This document shows positions 34,472 through 45,653 of a stretch of 64,000 nucleotides of DNA, in pieces. A program made the translations under genes and the position numbers. Under the pieces are notes generated by a model, which was not told the origin of the DNA, ran no database searches, and was given only the letters and a program-made list of their open reading frames with translations. This stretch comes from Parvibaculum sp039680535 (lineage in GTDB: Bacteria > Pseudomonadota > Alphaproteobacteria > Parvibaculales > Parvibaculaceae), in NCBI RefSeq assembly GCF_039680535.1, contig NZ_JBDKSS010000018.1, positions 1 through 64,000 on the forward strand. Direction: 5' to 3'. Numbering within the stretch: the stretch's first letter is position 1; the number at the start of each line of letters is the position of its first letter.

Positions 34472-34990
34472 TCACGCCTCCAGCGCGGCCCTGAGCGGAC
34501 CCGCCGCCGCTCCATCGAAGGCGACCAGCACGACACGGCGAGGCCATTCATGCGTCGCCAGATGCGCCCTGATCGCGCCCACCGCCGCGGCAGCCGCCTC
34601 TGCTGGCGGATAGCCGTAAATGCCGGTCGAGATCGCCGGAAAGGCAACACTCTCGAACTTCCGTTCAGCCGCGATTGCCAGCGCCTGCGTGTAGCAGGAG
34701 GCGAGGAGCCTTGCCTCCCCGCGCCCGCCGCCATGCCAGACCGGCCCGACGCAGTGCAATATCCATCGGGCAGGGAGCCCATGGCCGGAGGTGAGCCTGC
34801 AATCGCCCGTCATGCAGCCGCGCAGGGCGCGGCACTCCTCCGCAAGCCCCGGCCCCGCTGCCCGGAAGATCGCACCGCAAGCGCCGCCGCCCGGTGCCAG
34901 CGCCTCATTTGCTGCATTTGCGATGGCCGTTACCGGCAACCGCGTAATGTCGCCAACATGGATTTCGATTCTTGCCTCTGCGGATGTCAT
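34472..34990 (-). CDS. Macro domain protein (ADP-ribose-binding, possible deacylase)
   Basis: The 172-aa single macro domain has VGDITRLPVTAIANAANEAL, GLPARWILHCVGPVWHGG and FPAISTGIYGYPPAEAA. Many family members remove O-acetyl or ADP-ribosyl groups. The loop usually written GGGGVDGAIH reads PGGGACGAIF here, so the Asp and His that serve catalysis in YmdB/MacroD enzymes are Cys and Phe. It probably belongs to a divergent subgroup; binding may persist while activity is uncertain. Confidence 0.88.
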   Translation of the reverse strand: MTSAEARIEIHVGDITRLPVTAIANAANEALAPGGGACGAIFRAAGPGLAEECRALRGCMTGDCRLTSGHGLPARWILHCVGPVWHGGGRGEARLLASCYTQALAIAAERKFESVAFPAISTGIYGYPPAEAAAAAVGAIRAHLATHEWPRRVVLVAFDGAAAGPLRAALEA

Positions 34991-35081
34991 GCGGACCTCG
35001 GCATGCTAGCGTCCCTGCGGCTTAAACGAATCACGCCAATGCAGCGTTGCGGCGGAGCGTGATCCCCCATCGGAGGGCCTC

Positions 35082-35483
35082 ATGTTGAATTACTCGCTGG
35101 AGATCGTGGGCGTCTATGTCGGCCTCAATCTCCTCATCAACCTGTTTCTCGCCTATCGCGTTTCTGCGAACCGCGTCCGCTCAAACGTGATGACCGGCAC
35201 GGGTGAGGACGAGAAGCTCTACAATGCGAACCGGGCCCATGTGGTCAATGTGGAGTATACGCCGATCGCGCTTGTCGGCCTCGTCACTCTGCATCTTCTT
35301 TCTGCCTCGATCTATGTCCTCCATATCGCCGGCCTTTTCCTGACGGTCGGCCGCCTGCTGCACGCCATTGGCCTCACCAATGCCGCCCGCGCCTCGACGC
35401 CGCCGCGCCTCGTCGGCACGGTGCTCACCTGGGCCGGCCAGCTCATTTCAGCCGCGGCCTGCATCTATTACGCCCTGATGTAG
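35082..35483 (+). CDS. MAPEG family membrane protein
   Basis: The 133-aa protein has about four helices and the MAPEG pattern VSANRVRSNVMTG-x-EDEKLYNANRAHVVNVEYTP, with the conserved Arg and Asn-Ala-x-Arg segment. These are membrane-associated proteins related to glutathione transferases in eicosanoid metabolism; bacterial roles are poorly defined. CGGAGGG precedes the ATG. Confidence 0.88.
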   Translation: MLNYSLEIVGVYVGLNLLINLFLAYRVSANRVRSNVMTGTGEDEKLYNANRAHVVNVEYTPIALVGLVTLHLLSASIYVLHIAGLFLTVGRLLHAIGLTNAARASTPPRLVGTVLTWAGQLISAAACIYYALM

Positions 35484-35562
35484 GCGCGGAAGGCGGCGCG
35501 TCCCCGCGTCGCTTCGTCCATCATTGCGCCCCCCACCATTGCGCCCCTTGTCTTTTCGCTGA

Positions 35563-35598
35563 GGGCCTCGATCTGTATAAGGGTCGAGGCCCTTTTTT
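35563..35598 (+). terminator. Intrinsic terminator after the MAPEG gene
   Basis: GGGCCTCGA (35563-35571) and TCGAGGCCC (35584-35592) form a perfect 9-bp stem followed directly by TTTTTT (35593-35598). It separates the MAPEG gene from pmbA, 30 bp upstream of the pmbA start. Confidence 0.85.
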
Positions 35599-35628
35599 CG
35601 GGCCGATCCCTCAACAGGAATTCTGTTT

Positions 35629-37002
35629 ATGGCCGAGACAAAGCCCGCCACCTCGCCGTCCGCCGGTATGAGCGTCCTCGACGCGGCCGCCATGCTCGTC
35701 GAGCGCGCCCTGAAGGCGGGTGCGGAAGCGGCTGAAGCCATCGTCTTCGAAGGTCAGTCGCTCGGCGTCTCCTGGCGTCTCGGCAAGCTCGAAGACGTGG
35801 AACGCTCCGAAGGCCGCGATGTGGGCTTGCGCGTTTTCATGGGCAACCGGCAGGCCGTCGTCTCGACCACCGACCTTTCCGAGCGTTCGCTCGCGCCGCT
35901 GGTCGAGCGCGTCGTCGCCATGGCCAAGGTGGCCCCCGAAGATCCCTATGCCGGGCTTGCAGACCGCGAATTGCTCGCCCGCGACTTTCCCGATCTCGAC
36001 ATAGACGACCCCGTAACGCCGCCCAGCGCCGAAGCGCTCGGCGACGCCGCCGCGGAAGCCGAGGAAGCCGCGCTCGCCGTGAAAGGCGTCACCAACTCGG
36101 GAGGCGCGGGCGCACAATGGGGCCGCTCCGGCATGGCGCTCGTCACCAGCGAAGGTTTCGCGGGCTCCTATGCGGGCACGTCCTTCTCCGTCTCCTGCTC
36201 GGTGCTCGCGGGCGAAGGCACGGGCATGGAGCGCGACTATGACTATTCCTCGGCGCGCCATCTCGCCGATCTCGAAGCGCCCGCCGTCATAGGCCGCTCG
36301 GCAGGCGAACGCGCCGTGCGCCGCCTCGGCCCGCGCAAGGTCAAATCGCAATCCGTGCCGATCGTCTACGATCCGCGGGTGTCGTCGGGCCTTGTCGGCC
36401 ATTTCGTCAGTGCGATCTCTGGCGCCGCGATCGCGCGGAAATCGAGCTTTCTGCAGGACGCCCTCGGCAAAGCGGTCTTCGCGCCCGGTATCGAGATCGT
36501 CGACGATCCGCACCGGCGGCGTGGCCTGCGCTCAAAACCCTTCGACGGCGAAGGCGTTGCCAACCGCCTGATGAAGCTGATCGATGACGGCGTGCTGACG
36601 ACCTGGCTTCTGGACACGTCGTCCGCCCGCCAGCTCAGCCTGAAGAGCACCGGCCATGCCGCGCGCGGCACGGGCAGCCCGCCCTCGCCCTCCGTTACGA
36701 ATGTCCATCTTGCGGCGGGCACGCTCTCGCCGGAAGAACTCATGACGGACATCAAGGAAGGTCTCTACATCACCGAGATGATCGGCATGGGCGTCAACGG
36801 CGTCACCGGCGATTACAGCCGCGGCGCATCGGGCTTCTGGATCGAGAACGGCAAGCTCGCCTTCCCCGTGAGCGAAATCACCGTCGCCGGCAATCTGAAG
36901 GACATGTTCCTCCACATCGTGCCGGCAAACAATCTCGTCTTCCGCTATGCCACCAACGCGCCCACCATTCGCGTCGAGGGAATGACAGTTGCAGGCACCT
37001 GA
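35629..37002 (+). CDS. pmbA: TldE/PmbA family protein
   Basis: The 457-aa product is the non-catalytic partner of TldD; it lacks the HExxxH zinc motif. Typical segments are GLRVFMGNRQAVVSTTDLS, PIVYDPRVSSGLVGHFVSAISG and NGVTGDYSRGASGFWIENG near the end. The start ATG 35629 follows an AGGA site and a terminator. It is the first gene of a packed block that runs into envelope genes. Confidence 0.95.
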   Translation: MAETKPATSPSAGMSVLDAAAMLVERALKAGAEAAEAIVFEGQSLGVSWRLGKLEDVERSEGRDVGLRVFMGNRQAVVSTTDLSERSLAPLVERVVAMAKVAPEDPYAGLADRELLARDFPDLDIDDPVTPPSAEALGDAAAEAEEAALAVKGVTNSGGAGAQWGRSGMALVTSEGFAGSYAGTSFSVSCSVLAGEGTGMERDYDYSSARHLADLEAPAVIGRSAGERAVRRLGPRKVKSQSVPIVYDPRVSSGLVGHFVSAISGAAIARKSSFLQDALGKAVFAPGIEIVDDPHRRRGLRSKPFDGEGVANRLMKLIDDGVLTTWLLDTSSARQLSLKSTGHAARGTGSPPSPSVTNVHLAAGTLSPEELMTDIKEGLYITEMIGMGVNGVTGDYSRGASGFWIENGKLAFPVSEITVAGNLKDMFLHIVPANNLVFRYATNAPTIRVEGMTVAGT

Positions 37003-37801
37003 TACGCTTCCCACCCGCGCCGAAGATCGCGATCTGATGGTCAACGCCGTGCGCGAGGCGGGCGCGCTGGCGCTCACCTTCTATCAGACCGAACTCAAGA
37101 AATGGATGAAGCTCGGCGACAGCATCGTCACCGAAGCGGACATCGCCGTGAACGATCTCCTCGAAAAGCGCCTCGCCGCGACGCGGCCCGATTATGGCTG
37201 GCTGTCGGAAGAAACCGAGGATGACCCCGCGCGCCTCAAGCGCTCGCGCGTCTGGGTCGTCGATCCCATCGACGGCACGCGCGCCTTCGCCAAGGGCAAG
37301 CCGCATTTCGTCCTCTCGGTCGCGCTGGTCGAGGATGGCGAGCCGGTGATGGGCGTCCTCTTCAATCCGGCAACCGACGAATTTTTCGAAGCCGGGGTCG
37401 GGAGAGGCGCGACGCTGAACGGTGTCGCCATTTCAGTCAGCGACCACGCGGAAATCGAAGGCTGCCGCATGGCGGCGCATGGCGCCATGTTCCGGCATCC
37501 CGCCTGGCCCGAGCCATGGCCCGAAATGGACATCATCGAGCGCAATTCGGTGGCCTACCGCATCGCGCTCGTCGCCTGCGGCGCGGCCGACGCGGCGCTG
37601 GCGCTCTCTGCCAAGAACGACTGGGATCTCGCCGCCGCCGACCTCATACTGCGCGAGGCGGGCGGACGCTTCACCACCCATGACGGCAAACCCTTCGTCT
37701 ATAACCGCGAACTGCCCCGCCACCGCAGTCTCATCGCGGCCGGCCCACGACTCTACGAAGCGCTCTACCGCCGCGTCGCTCAACTGACCCTACCATCCTG
37801 A
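36989..37801 (+). CDS. Inositol monophosphatase family protein (CysQ-like)
   Basis: The 270-aa Mg-dependent phosphatase has the two metal motifs WLSEETEDD and WVVDPIDGTRAFAKG and the C-terminal WDLAAADLILREAGG. It probably acts on 3'-phosphoadenosine 5'-phosphate or inositol phosphate. I accept TTG 36989 because GAGGGA lies about 7 nt before it; the gene overlaps pmbA by 14 bp. Confidence 0.9.
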   Translation: MQAPDTLPTRAEDRDLMVNAVREAGALALTFYQTELKKWMKLGDSIVTEADIAVNDLLEKRLAATRPDYGWLSEETEDDPARLKRSRVWVVDPIDGTRAFAKGKPHFVLSVALVEDGEPVMGVLFNPATDEFFEAGVGRGATLNGVAISVSDHAEIEGCRMAAHGAMFRHPAWPEPWPEMDIIERNSVAYRIALVACGAADAALALSAKNDWDLAAADLILREAGGRFTTHDGKPFVYNRELPRHRSLIAAGPRLYEALYRRVAQLTLPS

Positions 37802-37845
37802 TCGCCTCGTGCTAAACTGCGCGGCCTTAGCAACGACCCAAGGTA

Positions 37846-38091
37846 GTGCGCGTGCCCCATCAACTTCTTCATCTCGTATTCGGCGGCGAACTCGAGAACC
37901 TCGAGAAGGCGGATTTTCGCGATACGTCTCGCCTCGATATCGTCGGTATTTTTCCCGATTATGCCAGCGCCTACCGGGCCTGGAAGTCCGCCTCGCAACG
38001 GACCGTGGACAACGCACATATGCGCTATTTCATCGTTCACCTGCACCGCCTGCTCGATCCAACCCACGGCCCTGCGGAGCATGACGAATGA
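37846..38091 (+). CDS. DUF4170 family protein
   Basis: The 81-aa protein matches the alphaproteobacterial DUF4170 pattern: LLHLVFGGELENLEKADF, VGIFPDYASAYRAWKSASQRTVDNAHMRYFIVHLHRLLDP. Function unknown. It usually follows the inositol-phosphatase-like gene, as here. The frame opens at GTG 37846; GTG 37852 is an alternative. The stop overlaps tspO by 4 bp. Confidence 0.85.
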   Translation: MRVPHQLLHLVFGGELENLEKADFRDTSRLDIVGIFPDYASAYRAWKSASQRTVDNAHMRYFIVHLHRLLDPTHGPAEHDE

Positions 38092-38630
38092 CGGGCGAAC
38101 CGGCGTCGCCGGGCCGGCGCATGCACTCAGAACCTTCCGCGCAGACCCCCGGCACCATCCAGTCGATCATCCTTCTTTTCGGGTTTCTCGCCTTCGTCTT
38201 CACCTTTGCGGGCCTTGGCGGCTACGTCACCACGGCTAATATCGAGAGCTGGTACGCGACGCTCCAGAAGCCGTCCCTCACGCCGGAAAACTGGGTTTTT
38301 CCGGTCGTCTGGAACTTCCTCTATTTCCTGATGGGGCTTTCCGGCTGGCTCGTCTGGCGCACGGCGGGCGGCTTTGCGGCGGGCGGCGCCCCGCTTGCCA
38401 TCTACGGCGCCCAGGTCATGCTCAACTTCAGCTGGAGCGTGGTCTTTTTTGGCCTGCACAGCCCCGGCGGCGCGCTGATCGAGATTTTCGTGCTGCTCGC
38501 AGCCATAGCGGCCAACATCATGGCCTTCTGGCGGGTCAACAGGCTGGCCGCGCTTCTGCTGCTGCCCTACCTTGCGTGGAGCCTCTTCGCCACCTATCTG
38601 ACTGCCATGGTCTGGCTCCTGAACAAGTGA
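38088..38630 (+). CDS. tspO: TspO/MBR family protein
   Basis: The 180-aa protein has five membrane helices and the TspO pattern: WYATLQKPSLTPENWVFPVVWNFLYFLMG, then LNFSWSVVFFGLHSPGGALIEIFVL and LLLPYLAWSLFATYLTAMVWLLN. TspO binds tetrapyrroles and affects porphyrin and stress responses. The N-terminal 25 residues before helix 1 are longer than usual; an internal ATG (MHSEPSAQ) is possible, but the ATGA overlap with DUF4170 supports the longer form. Confidence 0.92.
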   Translation: MTGEPASPGRRMHSEPSAQTPGTIQSIILLFGFLAFVFTFAGLGGYVTTANIESWYATLQKPSLTPENWVFPVVWNFLYFLMGLSGWLVWRTAGGFAAGGAPLAIYGAQVMLNFSWSVVFFGLHSPGGALIEIFVLLAAIAANIMAFWRVNRLAALLLLPYLAWSLFATYLTAMVWLLNK

Positions 38631-38812
38631 GCCGGCAAAGGTGCCTCAGGCCAGAAAACCTAGCCTGCACCTATGTTTACCTTATATAAGGCCGGTCTGC
38701 GGCGGTGGCGGCGCTGCCCCCGCCATGTTATGGTCCGGGCCTTGACGCTGGCGAAACTCCGTCACTTTGCCATTCTCCCATGCCCGCCAGCCACCATGTG
38801 ACGAGGCCGTAT

Positions 38813-40696
<1,884 letters not shown>

Positions 40697-40707
40697 GGCG
40701 CGAAGGA

Positions 40708-41454
40708 ATGTCATTCGGCAGGGATATCGCAAAGAACGAATGGGTGCAGACGGCATTGGCGTTTCTCGCCGCCATGCTGATAAGGCTCGTGCGGCGCACC
40801 AGCCGCTTCGAGGTGCGGCGCGGCGACATCGCGGCCCGCTTCTGGAGCGGCGACGAGCCGTTCATCGGCGCGACATGGCACGGGCAGAACCTCATTCTGC
40901 CGACCTTCTGGCACAACTGGCGTGAAATGCGCATCCTCGTCTCTCGTCATGGCGATGGCGAGATCGTTTCCCAGATCATGCATTTCCTCGGCGTCGGCAC
41001 GATCCGCGGCTCGGGTGTGCCGAAGGGTGAGGAGCGGCGCGAGAAGCACAAGGGCAAGGGCGGCGCCGGCGCATTGCGCGCCATGGTGCGCGCGCTTGGC
41101 GAGAATGTTTCAGTCGGCATGACCGCCGACCTACCCCCCGGCCCCGCGCGCAAGGCGGGCGACGGCATCGTCATGCTGGCGCGGCTTTCGGGCTGCCCCA
41201 TCGTGCCCGTCGCCGCGACGACGCGCGCGCGCATTCAACTGAACAACTGGGACAAGTTCACGATCAACCTGCCCTTTTCGAAGGGCGCGCTCGTCTGGGG
41301 CGAACCGATCTACGTGCCCCGCGATGCCGATCCCGAGACGCTTGAGGAAGTCCGCCGCCGCGTCGAGGAAGAGCTCAACGCGGTCAGCGAAGAAGCCGAA
41401 ATCATCGTTGGCCGCAAGCCGAAGCCGCAAGGCGCCAGCGCGGCTGCATTTTGA
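40708..41454 (+). CDS. DUF374 lysophospholipid acyltransferase family protein
   Basis: The 248-aa protein has the DUF374 pattern: FIGATWHGQNLILPTFW (acyltransferase-like histidine in WHGQ), LVSRHGDGEIVSQIMHFLGVGTIRGSG and MTADLPPGPARKAGDGIVMLARLSGCPIVPVA. An N-terminal helix likely anchors it. It probably acylates a lipid A or phospholipid intermediate. I chose ATG 40708, with TGAGGCG about 7 nt upstream; GTG 40693 overlaps the ABC stop. Confidence 0.85.
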   Translation: MSFGRDIAKNEWVQTALAFLAAMLIRLVRRTSRFEVRRGDIAARFWSGDEPFIGATWHGQNLILPTFWHNWREMRILVSRHGDGEIVSQIMHFLGVGTIRGSGVPKGEERREKHKGKGGAGALRAMVRALGENVSVGMTADLPPGPARKAGDGIVMLARLSGCPIVPVAATTRARIQLNNWDKFTINLPFSKGALVWGEPIYVPRDADPETLEEVRRRVEEELNAVSEEAEIIVGRKPKPQGASAAAF

Positions 41455-42773
41455 ACAAGATGGCGACCGGCAGTTCTCATCGCATGGAGAGCGCCGGGCT
41501 CGGCTATGCCGCCTATCGCCTCGCGACCCGCGCCATCGGCCCCGCACTCCCCCTGCTTCTTGCGTTACGCATGCGGCGCGGCAAGGAAGATGCGAAGCGT
41601 CTGAGCGAACGCTGCGGTATCCCCTCTCTCGACCGCCCGGTCGGCAAGCTCGTCTGGATCCATGCGGCAAGCGTCGGCGAGTCGCTCTCCGTGCTGCCGC
41701 TCGTCGACCGGCTGATTGCGGAGGGACTGCACGTCCTCGTCACCACCGGCACCGTCACCTCGGCACATCTCATGGAAGAGCGCCTGCCCGATGGCGCAAT
41801 TCACCAGTTCGCAGCACTCGACCATCCGGCATATACCGCTCGCTTCCTGGACTACTGGAAGCCCGACCTCGCGGTCTGGGTCGAATCCGAGTTCTGGCCC
41901 AACCTCATCATCGCAGCGCATGAGCGCGGCATTCCGCTCGCGCTCATCAATGCGCGCATCACGCAGCGTTCCTTCGAAGGATGGCAGCGCTTTCCCCGCT
42001 TCATCGGCAATCTGCTCGGACGGTTCTCGGTGCTCCTCGCGCAGGACGAGGCGAGCGCGCGGCGCCTCGAAGGGCTTGGCGCCCATGCCGTGGGGACACC
42101 CGGCAATCTGAAGCACGACGCCGCGCCCCTCACGGCCGACGAGGCGAAGCTTGCCGCGCTTCGCGACGCCATCGGCGCGCGGCCCGTCTGGATCGCAACC
42201 AATACACATGAAGGCGAAGAGCAGGTTGCGGCTGACGCCCACCTTGCGCTTGCTCCCGCACATCCCGGCCTTCTCACGCTGATCGTCCCTCGTCACCCGG
42301 CGCGGGGAACGGCGATCGCGGCTGAACTGAAGAAACGCGGCCTCATCGTCACGCAGCGTTCTCTGAACGAGACGATCACGCCGTCGACCGACATCTATCT
42401 CGCCGACACGCTCGGCGAACTTGGCCTTTTCTATCGTCTGGCGGACATCGCCTTCATCGGCGGTACACTGACCAATACCGGCGGCCACAATCCCTTCGAG
42501 CCGGCACGGCTTCATTCCGCACTGATCGCAGGCCCGAGCGACTTCAATTTCGCCGAAGCCTATGCGAGCTTCGAAAAGGCCGACGCGATGATCCGCATCG
42601 GCGATGCATCCTCTCTGGCAAATGCGGTCGGACGGTTGCTCGATAACACTGAGGAGCGCAAGCGCCGTTGCGATGCGGCGGAAGCGATCGCCGGCACGTC
42701 GAGCGGCGCTACGGATCGAACGGCTGCCGCGCTTCTTTCACTTCTGGTGACGCGAGGGACCGCCAATGCGTGA
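41451..42773 (+). CDS. waaA: 3-deoxy-D-manno-octulosonic acid (Kdo) transferase
   Basis: The 440-aa glycosyltransferase adds Kdo to lipid IVA at the inner membrane. Visible: RLSERCGIPSLDRPVGKLVWIHAASVGES, TTGTVTSAHLMEERLP, LINARITQRSFEGWQRFP and the GT-B C-terminal signature NTGGHNPFEPARL. The TTG at 41451 overlaps the upstream stop (TTGA) and I use it tentatively; ATG 41460 and 41484 are alternatives. Confidence 0.94.
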   Translation: MNKMATGSSHRMESAGLGYAAYRLATRAIGPALPLLLALRMRRGKEDAKRLSERCGIPSLDRPVGKLVWIHAASVGESLSVLPLVDRLIAEGLHVLVTTGTVTSAHLMEERLPDGAIHQFAALDHPAYTARFLDYWKPDLAVWVESEFWPNLIIAAHERGIPLALINARITQRSFEGWQRFPRFIGNLLGRFSVLLAQDEASARRLEGLGAHAVGTPGNLKHDAAPLTADEAKLAALRDAIGARPVWIATNTHEGEEQVAADAHLALAPAHPGLLTLIVPRHPARGTAIAAELKKRGLIVTQRSLNETITPSTDIYLADTLGELGLFYRLADIAFIGGTLTNTGGHNPFEPARLHSALIAGPSDFNFAEAYASFEKADAMIRIGDASSLANAVGRLLDNTEERKRRCDAAEAIAGTSSGATDRTAAALLSLLVTRGTANA

Positions 42774-43821
42774 GCCGCGCTTCTGGCAGGCGCCGCGCGG
42801 CGGCGAAGTGAGCCTCATGCCGCGTCTTCTCGCGCCGGCCGCGCTTCTCTATGGCATCGCGGGCCGCATGCGCAAACGCTTCGCAAGGTCCGAGCGCGCG
42901 GCCGTGCCCATCATCTGCATCGGCAACATCACTGTGGGCGGTACGGGCAAGACGCCGCTTGCCTTGACGCTCGCCTCCCGCCTCGTCGCACAGGGCGAAA
43001 AGCTGCATTTCCTTTCGCGCGGCTATGGCGGTCGCGAAAAAGGACCGCTCCGCGTCGACCTTGAAAAGCATGGCGCGGCGGAGGTGGGCGACGAGCCGCT
43101 GCTTCTCGCCGCGGTCGCTCCCACATGGATTTCCGCCGACCGCGCGGAGGGTGCCGCCGCCGCCGTGCGTGAGGGCGCGTCGCTCATCATGATGGATGAC
43201 GGGCTCCAGAACCCGACGCTCGAAAAGGATTTCTCGATCCTCGTTGTCGATGCAGCGACGGGACTCGGCAATGGACGGCTTCTGCCGGCCGGACCGTTGC
43301 GCGAGCGCATGGACGACGCGCTTTCGCGCGTCGGCGCGGTGGTCATCATCGGGCGCGGCCATGCGGCGGACAGGCTTGCGGCCCGCGCCCGCGCCCGCGG
43401 CATACCGGCCTTCCGCGCGATCCTTCGCGCCGCTCCCGCGCCGGAACTCGACGGCCTCCCCGTGCTCGCCTTTGCCGGCATTGGACGGCCTGAAAAATTC
43501 TATGCGACGCTGCGCGAACTCCATGCCGACATCGTGGCGACCGAAGACTTCCCCGATCACCACGCCTTCACCGAGCGCGAGGCGCTGAACCTTCTCGTCC
43601 GGGCCAGAGACCTCAACGCGACGCCCGTCACCACCGAGAAGGATCTCGCCCGGCTCCGCGACGCCCCGGCGGGCAGCGCCCGCGCACAACTGCGCGACGC
43701 CGCGAAAACCATTTCGGTTCGCGCCTTGATCGACGATTTCGCGAGCTTCGAGCGGCTGCTTCATGACCAGATCAGGCTCGCGCGCCAGCGCGCTGCCAAG
43801 CGCGCCGCACAGCCGGTCTGA
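42766..43821 (+). CDS. lpxK: Tetraacyldisaccharide 4'-kinase
   Basis: The 351-aa P-loop kinase phosphorylates the 4' position of the lipid A disaccharide. Motifs: REPRFWQAPRGGEVSLM with PAALLYG at the start, Walker A GNITVGGTGKTPLALTLA, FLSRGYGGREKGPLRVD, and MMDDGLQNPTLEKDFSILVVD. It overlaps waaA by 8 bp. The order DUF374-waaA-lpxK is the usual alphaproteobacterial one. Confidence 0.97.
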   Translation: MREPRFWQAPRGGEVSLMPRLLAPAALLYGIAGRMRKRFARSERAAVPIICIGNITVGGTGKTPLALTLASRLVAQGEKLHFLSRGYGGREKGPLRVDLEKHGAAEVGDEPLLLAAVAPTWISADRAEGAAAAVREGASLIMMDDGLQNPTLEKDFSILVVDAATGLGNGRLLPAGPLRERMDDALSRVGAVVIIGRGHAADRLAARARARGIPAFRAILRAAPAPELDGLPVLAFAGIGRPEKFYATLRELHADIVATEDFPDHHAFTEREALNLLVRARDLNATPVTTEKDLARLRDAPAGSARAQLRDAAKTISVRALIDDFASFERLLHDQIRLARQRAAKRAAQPV

Positions 43822-43909
43822 GGAATGAGGCGGGCTGAGGCATCAGGCTCGCCAGAGGCGCCGCCCGGCTGATATAAGCGGCGGCGAAAGAGCAAGGCAC
43901 CCGAACCAG

Positions 43910-44791
43910 ATGTTTGCGAAGAAAATCCAGTACCTCGCGGAGATAGCGCTACTGAAGGCGATGCTTGCCTTCTGCCGCATGCTGGGTCTCGACCGTTCGT
44001 CCGCGCTGGGAGGCTGGCTCGGCCGCAATCTGGGCCCGAAGCTCGGTATCACGCGGCGCGCGCGGGGCAACATAAAACGCGCCATGCCCGAACTCTCGAC
44101 CGAAGAGGTCGAGCGCATCGTTATCGGCATGTGGGACAATCTCGGCCGCACCGCCTTCGAATATGCCCATCTCGACAAGTTCAGCCGGCCGGAGGAGCGC
44201 AACCGCATCGAAGTCATCGGCGTTGAGGCCCTGCTCGCCTATGCCGCAACCGGCAAGGGGGGCATTCTGATTTCGGGGCATTTCGCCAATTGGGAACTCA
44301 TGCCGCTTGCCATGCGGCTCGAAGGGCTCGACGGCGGTGGCGTCTATCGCGCGGCGAACAATCCTTATGTGAACGACTGGATGGTGACGATGCGGCGCGA
44401 GCTGATCGTCCCCGAGCAGATCGCGAAGGGCCCCAAGGGCGCCCGCCTGCTGATCCAGGCCATACGCGACAAGCGGTTCGTCGCCATGCTGATCGACCAA
44501 CGGCTGACCGAAGGCATCGAAGCGAAGCTTTTCGGCCTACCCGCCATGACGACGCCGACTCCCGCGGTGTTGGCGCTGCGTTACAAGGCCGCGCTGGTTC
44601 CGGCATCCATCGTTCGCACCAGGGGCGCACATTTCCGCGTCACGGTCCATGAGCCCGTCGCCATCGACAATGATGCGGAACCGACAGGCGAAATTCTTCG
44701 TGTGACGCAATTGCTGAACGACTTTCTCGAAGCGCGCATCCGCGAACATCCCGAAGGATGGTTCTGGCTGCACAATCGCTGGAAAGACTGA
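43910..44791 (+). CDS. LpxL/HtrB-like lipid A acyltransferase
   Basis: The 293-aa membrane-associated acyltransferase has the catalytic box GILISGHFANWELMPLAM (HxxxxE), the MLIDQRLTEGIEAKLFG region (GxxxD-like site) and a C-terminal PEGWFWLHNRWK, typical of secondary lipid A acyltransferases. It transfers an acyl chain from ACP to Kdo-lipid A. It ends the plus-strand envelope block, converging with the M23 peptidase gene. Confidence 0.9.
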   Translation: MFAKKIQYLAEIALLKAMLAFCRMLGLDRSSALGGWLGRNLGPKLGITRRARGNIKRAMPELSTEEVERIVIGMWDNLGRTAFEYAHLDKFSRPEERNRIEVIGVEALLAYAATGKGGILISGHFANWELMPLAMRLEGLDGGGVYRAANNPYVNDWMVTMRRELIVPEQIAKGPKGARLLIQAIRDKRFVAMLIDQRLTEGIEAKLFGLPAMTTPTPAVLALRYKAALVPASIVRTRGAHFRVTVHEPVAIDNDAEPTGEILRVTQLLNDFLEARIREHPEGWFWLHNRWKD

Positions 44792-44798
44792 GCGACGA

Positions 44799-45653
44799 TC
44801 AGTCGCCGCCGACAGCCGCACCCGATACGGCGCCCGCAGCCGAAACACCCGGCACCAGCAGCGAGGGGTCGATATGCGCCTCGCGCCAGACCATGGCCCA
44901 GTGCAGATGCGGACCGGTCGCGCGACCCGTCTGGCCGACGGCACCGATGGGATGGCCCTGAGCTACGCGCTGCCCCGCTTTCACATCGATGCGCGACATA
45001 TGCATCATGATGCTGATGACGCCCTGCCCGTGGTCGATGAAGACGAGCCCGCCTTCGAAATACATGTCGGGCTCTGCCAGCCGCACGATGCCGGCGGCAG
45101 GCGCGACGATAGCGGCGCCGACAGGCGCGGCGACATCGACGCCGTAATGCGGATTTTTCGGCTCGCCATTGTAGAAGCGCTGGCTCCCGAAGACGCCTGA
45201 AATAACACCCTTCGCGGGCCAGATGAAACGCCCGGCGAACCACTCCTGCGGCGTATCGTTCGGGCGGGCCGCGGCCTTCATCGCGACCTCGCGCCTGATC
45301 CGCGCCAGCGCCTCGGGCGGCGGATTGACGAGCGCGGGCGCGATCTTCTCGATGCGCTGGATGTGCCAGGCGCGCGGCGCGACGGCGAGGGTCTTCGTCT
45401 CGACCCTTCCATCAGGCAGCGTCACGACGAGCTTCGATGTCGGCCCATGATCGCGGTCGAAACCGATGGCGAAAACCCCGTCCGACGACGCAGGCAGGTT
45501 TTCTCCATCGAGCGCGACCTTCGCGCCAGGCTCCGTCCGCACGACGACAAGCGACCCCTGCTCCACCGCGCCCGCAAGCGCGGTTTCGGCACGTGCCGGA
45601 AGGCCGGCAAACACCACCGCGCCCAAAAGAAAAAGCGCAGCGAAGCGGCTCAT
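44799..45653 (-). CDS. M23 family metallopeptidase, periplasmic
   Basis: The 284-aa protein begins with a signal peptide (MSRFAALFLLGAVVFAG, cleavage near ARA). The C-terminal LytM domain has HYGVDVAAPVGAAIVAPAAG (first zinc motif HxxxD), DHGQGVISIMMHMSRIDVKAGQ and GPHLHWAMVW (HxH). All zinc ligands appear present, so it should be an active peptidoglycan endopeptidase. It overlaps the DUF2093 gene by 4 bp. Confidence 0.93.
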   Translation of the reverse strand: MSRFAALFLLGAVVFAGLPARAETALAGAVEQGSLVVVRTEPGAKVALDGENLPASSDGVFAIGFDRDHGPTSKLVVTLPDGRVETKTLAVAPRAWHIQRIEKIAPALVNPPPEALARIRREVAMKAAARPNDTPQEWFAGRFIWPAKGVISGVFGSQRFYNGEPKNPHYGVDVAAPVGAAIVAPAAGIVRLAEPDMYFEGGLVFIDHGQGVISIMMHMSRIDVKAGQRVAQGHPIGAVGQTGRATGPHLHWAMVWREAHIDPSLLVPGVSAAGAVSGAAVGGD

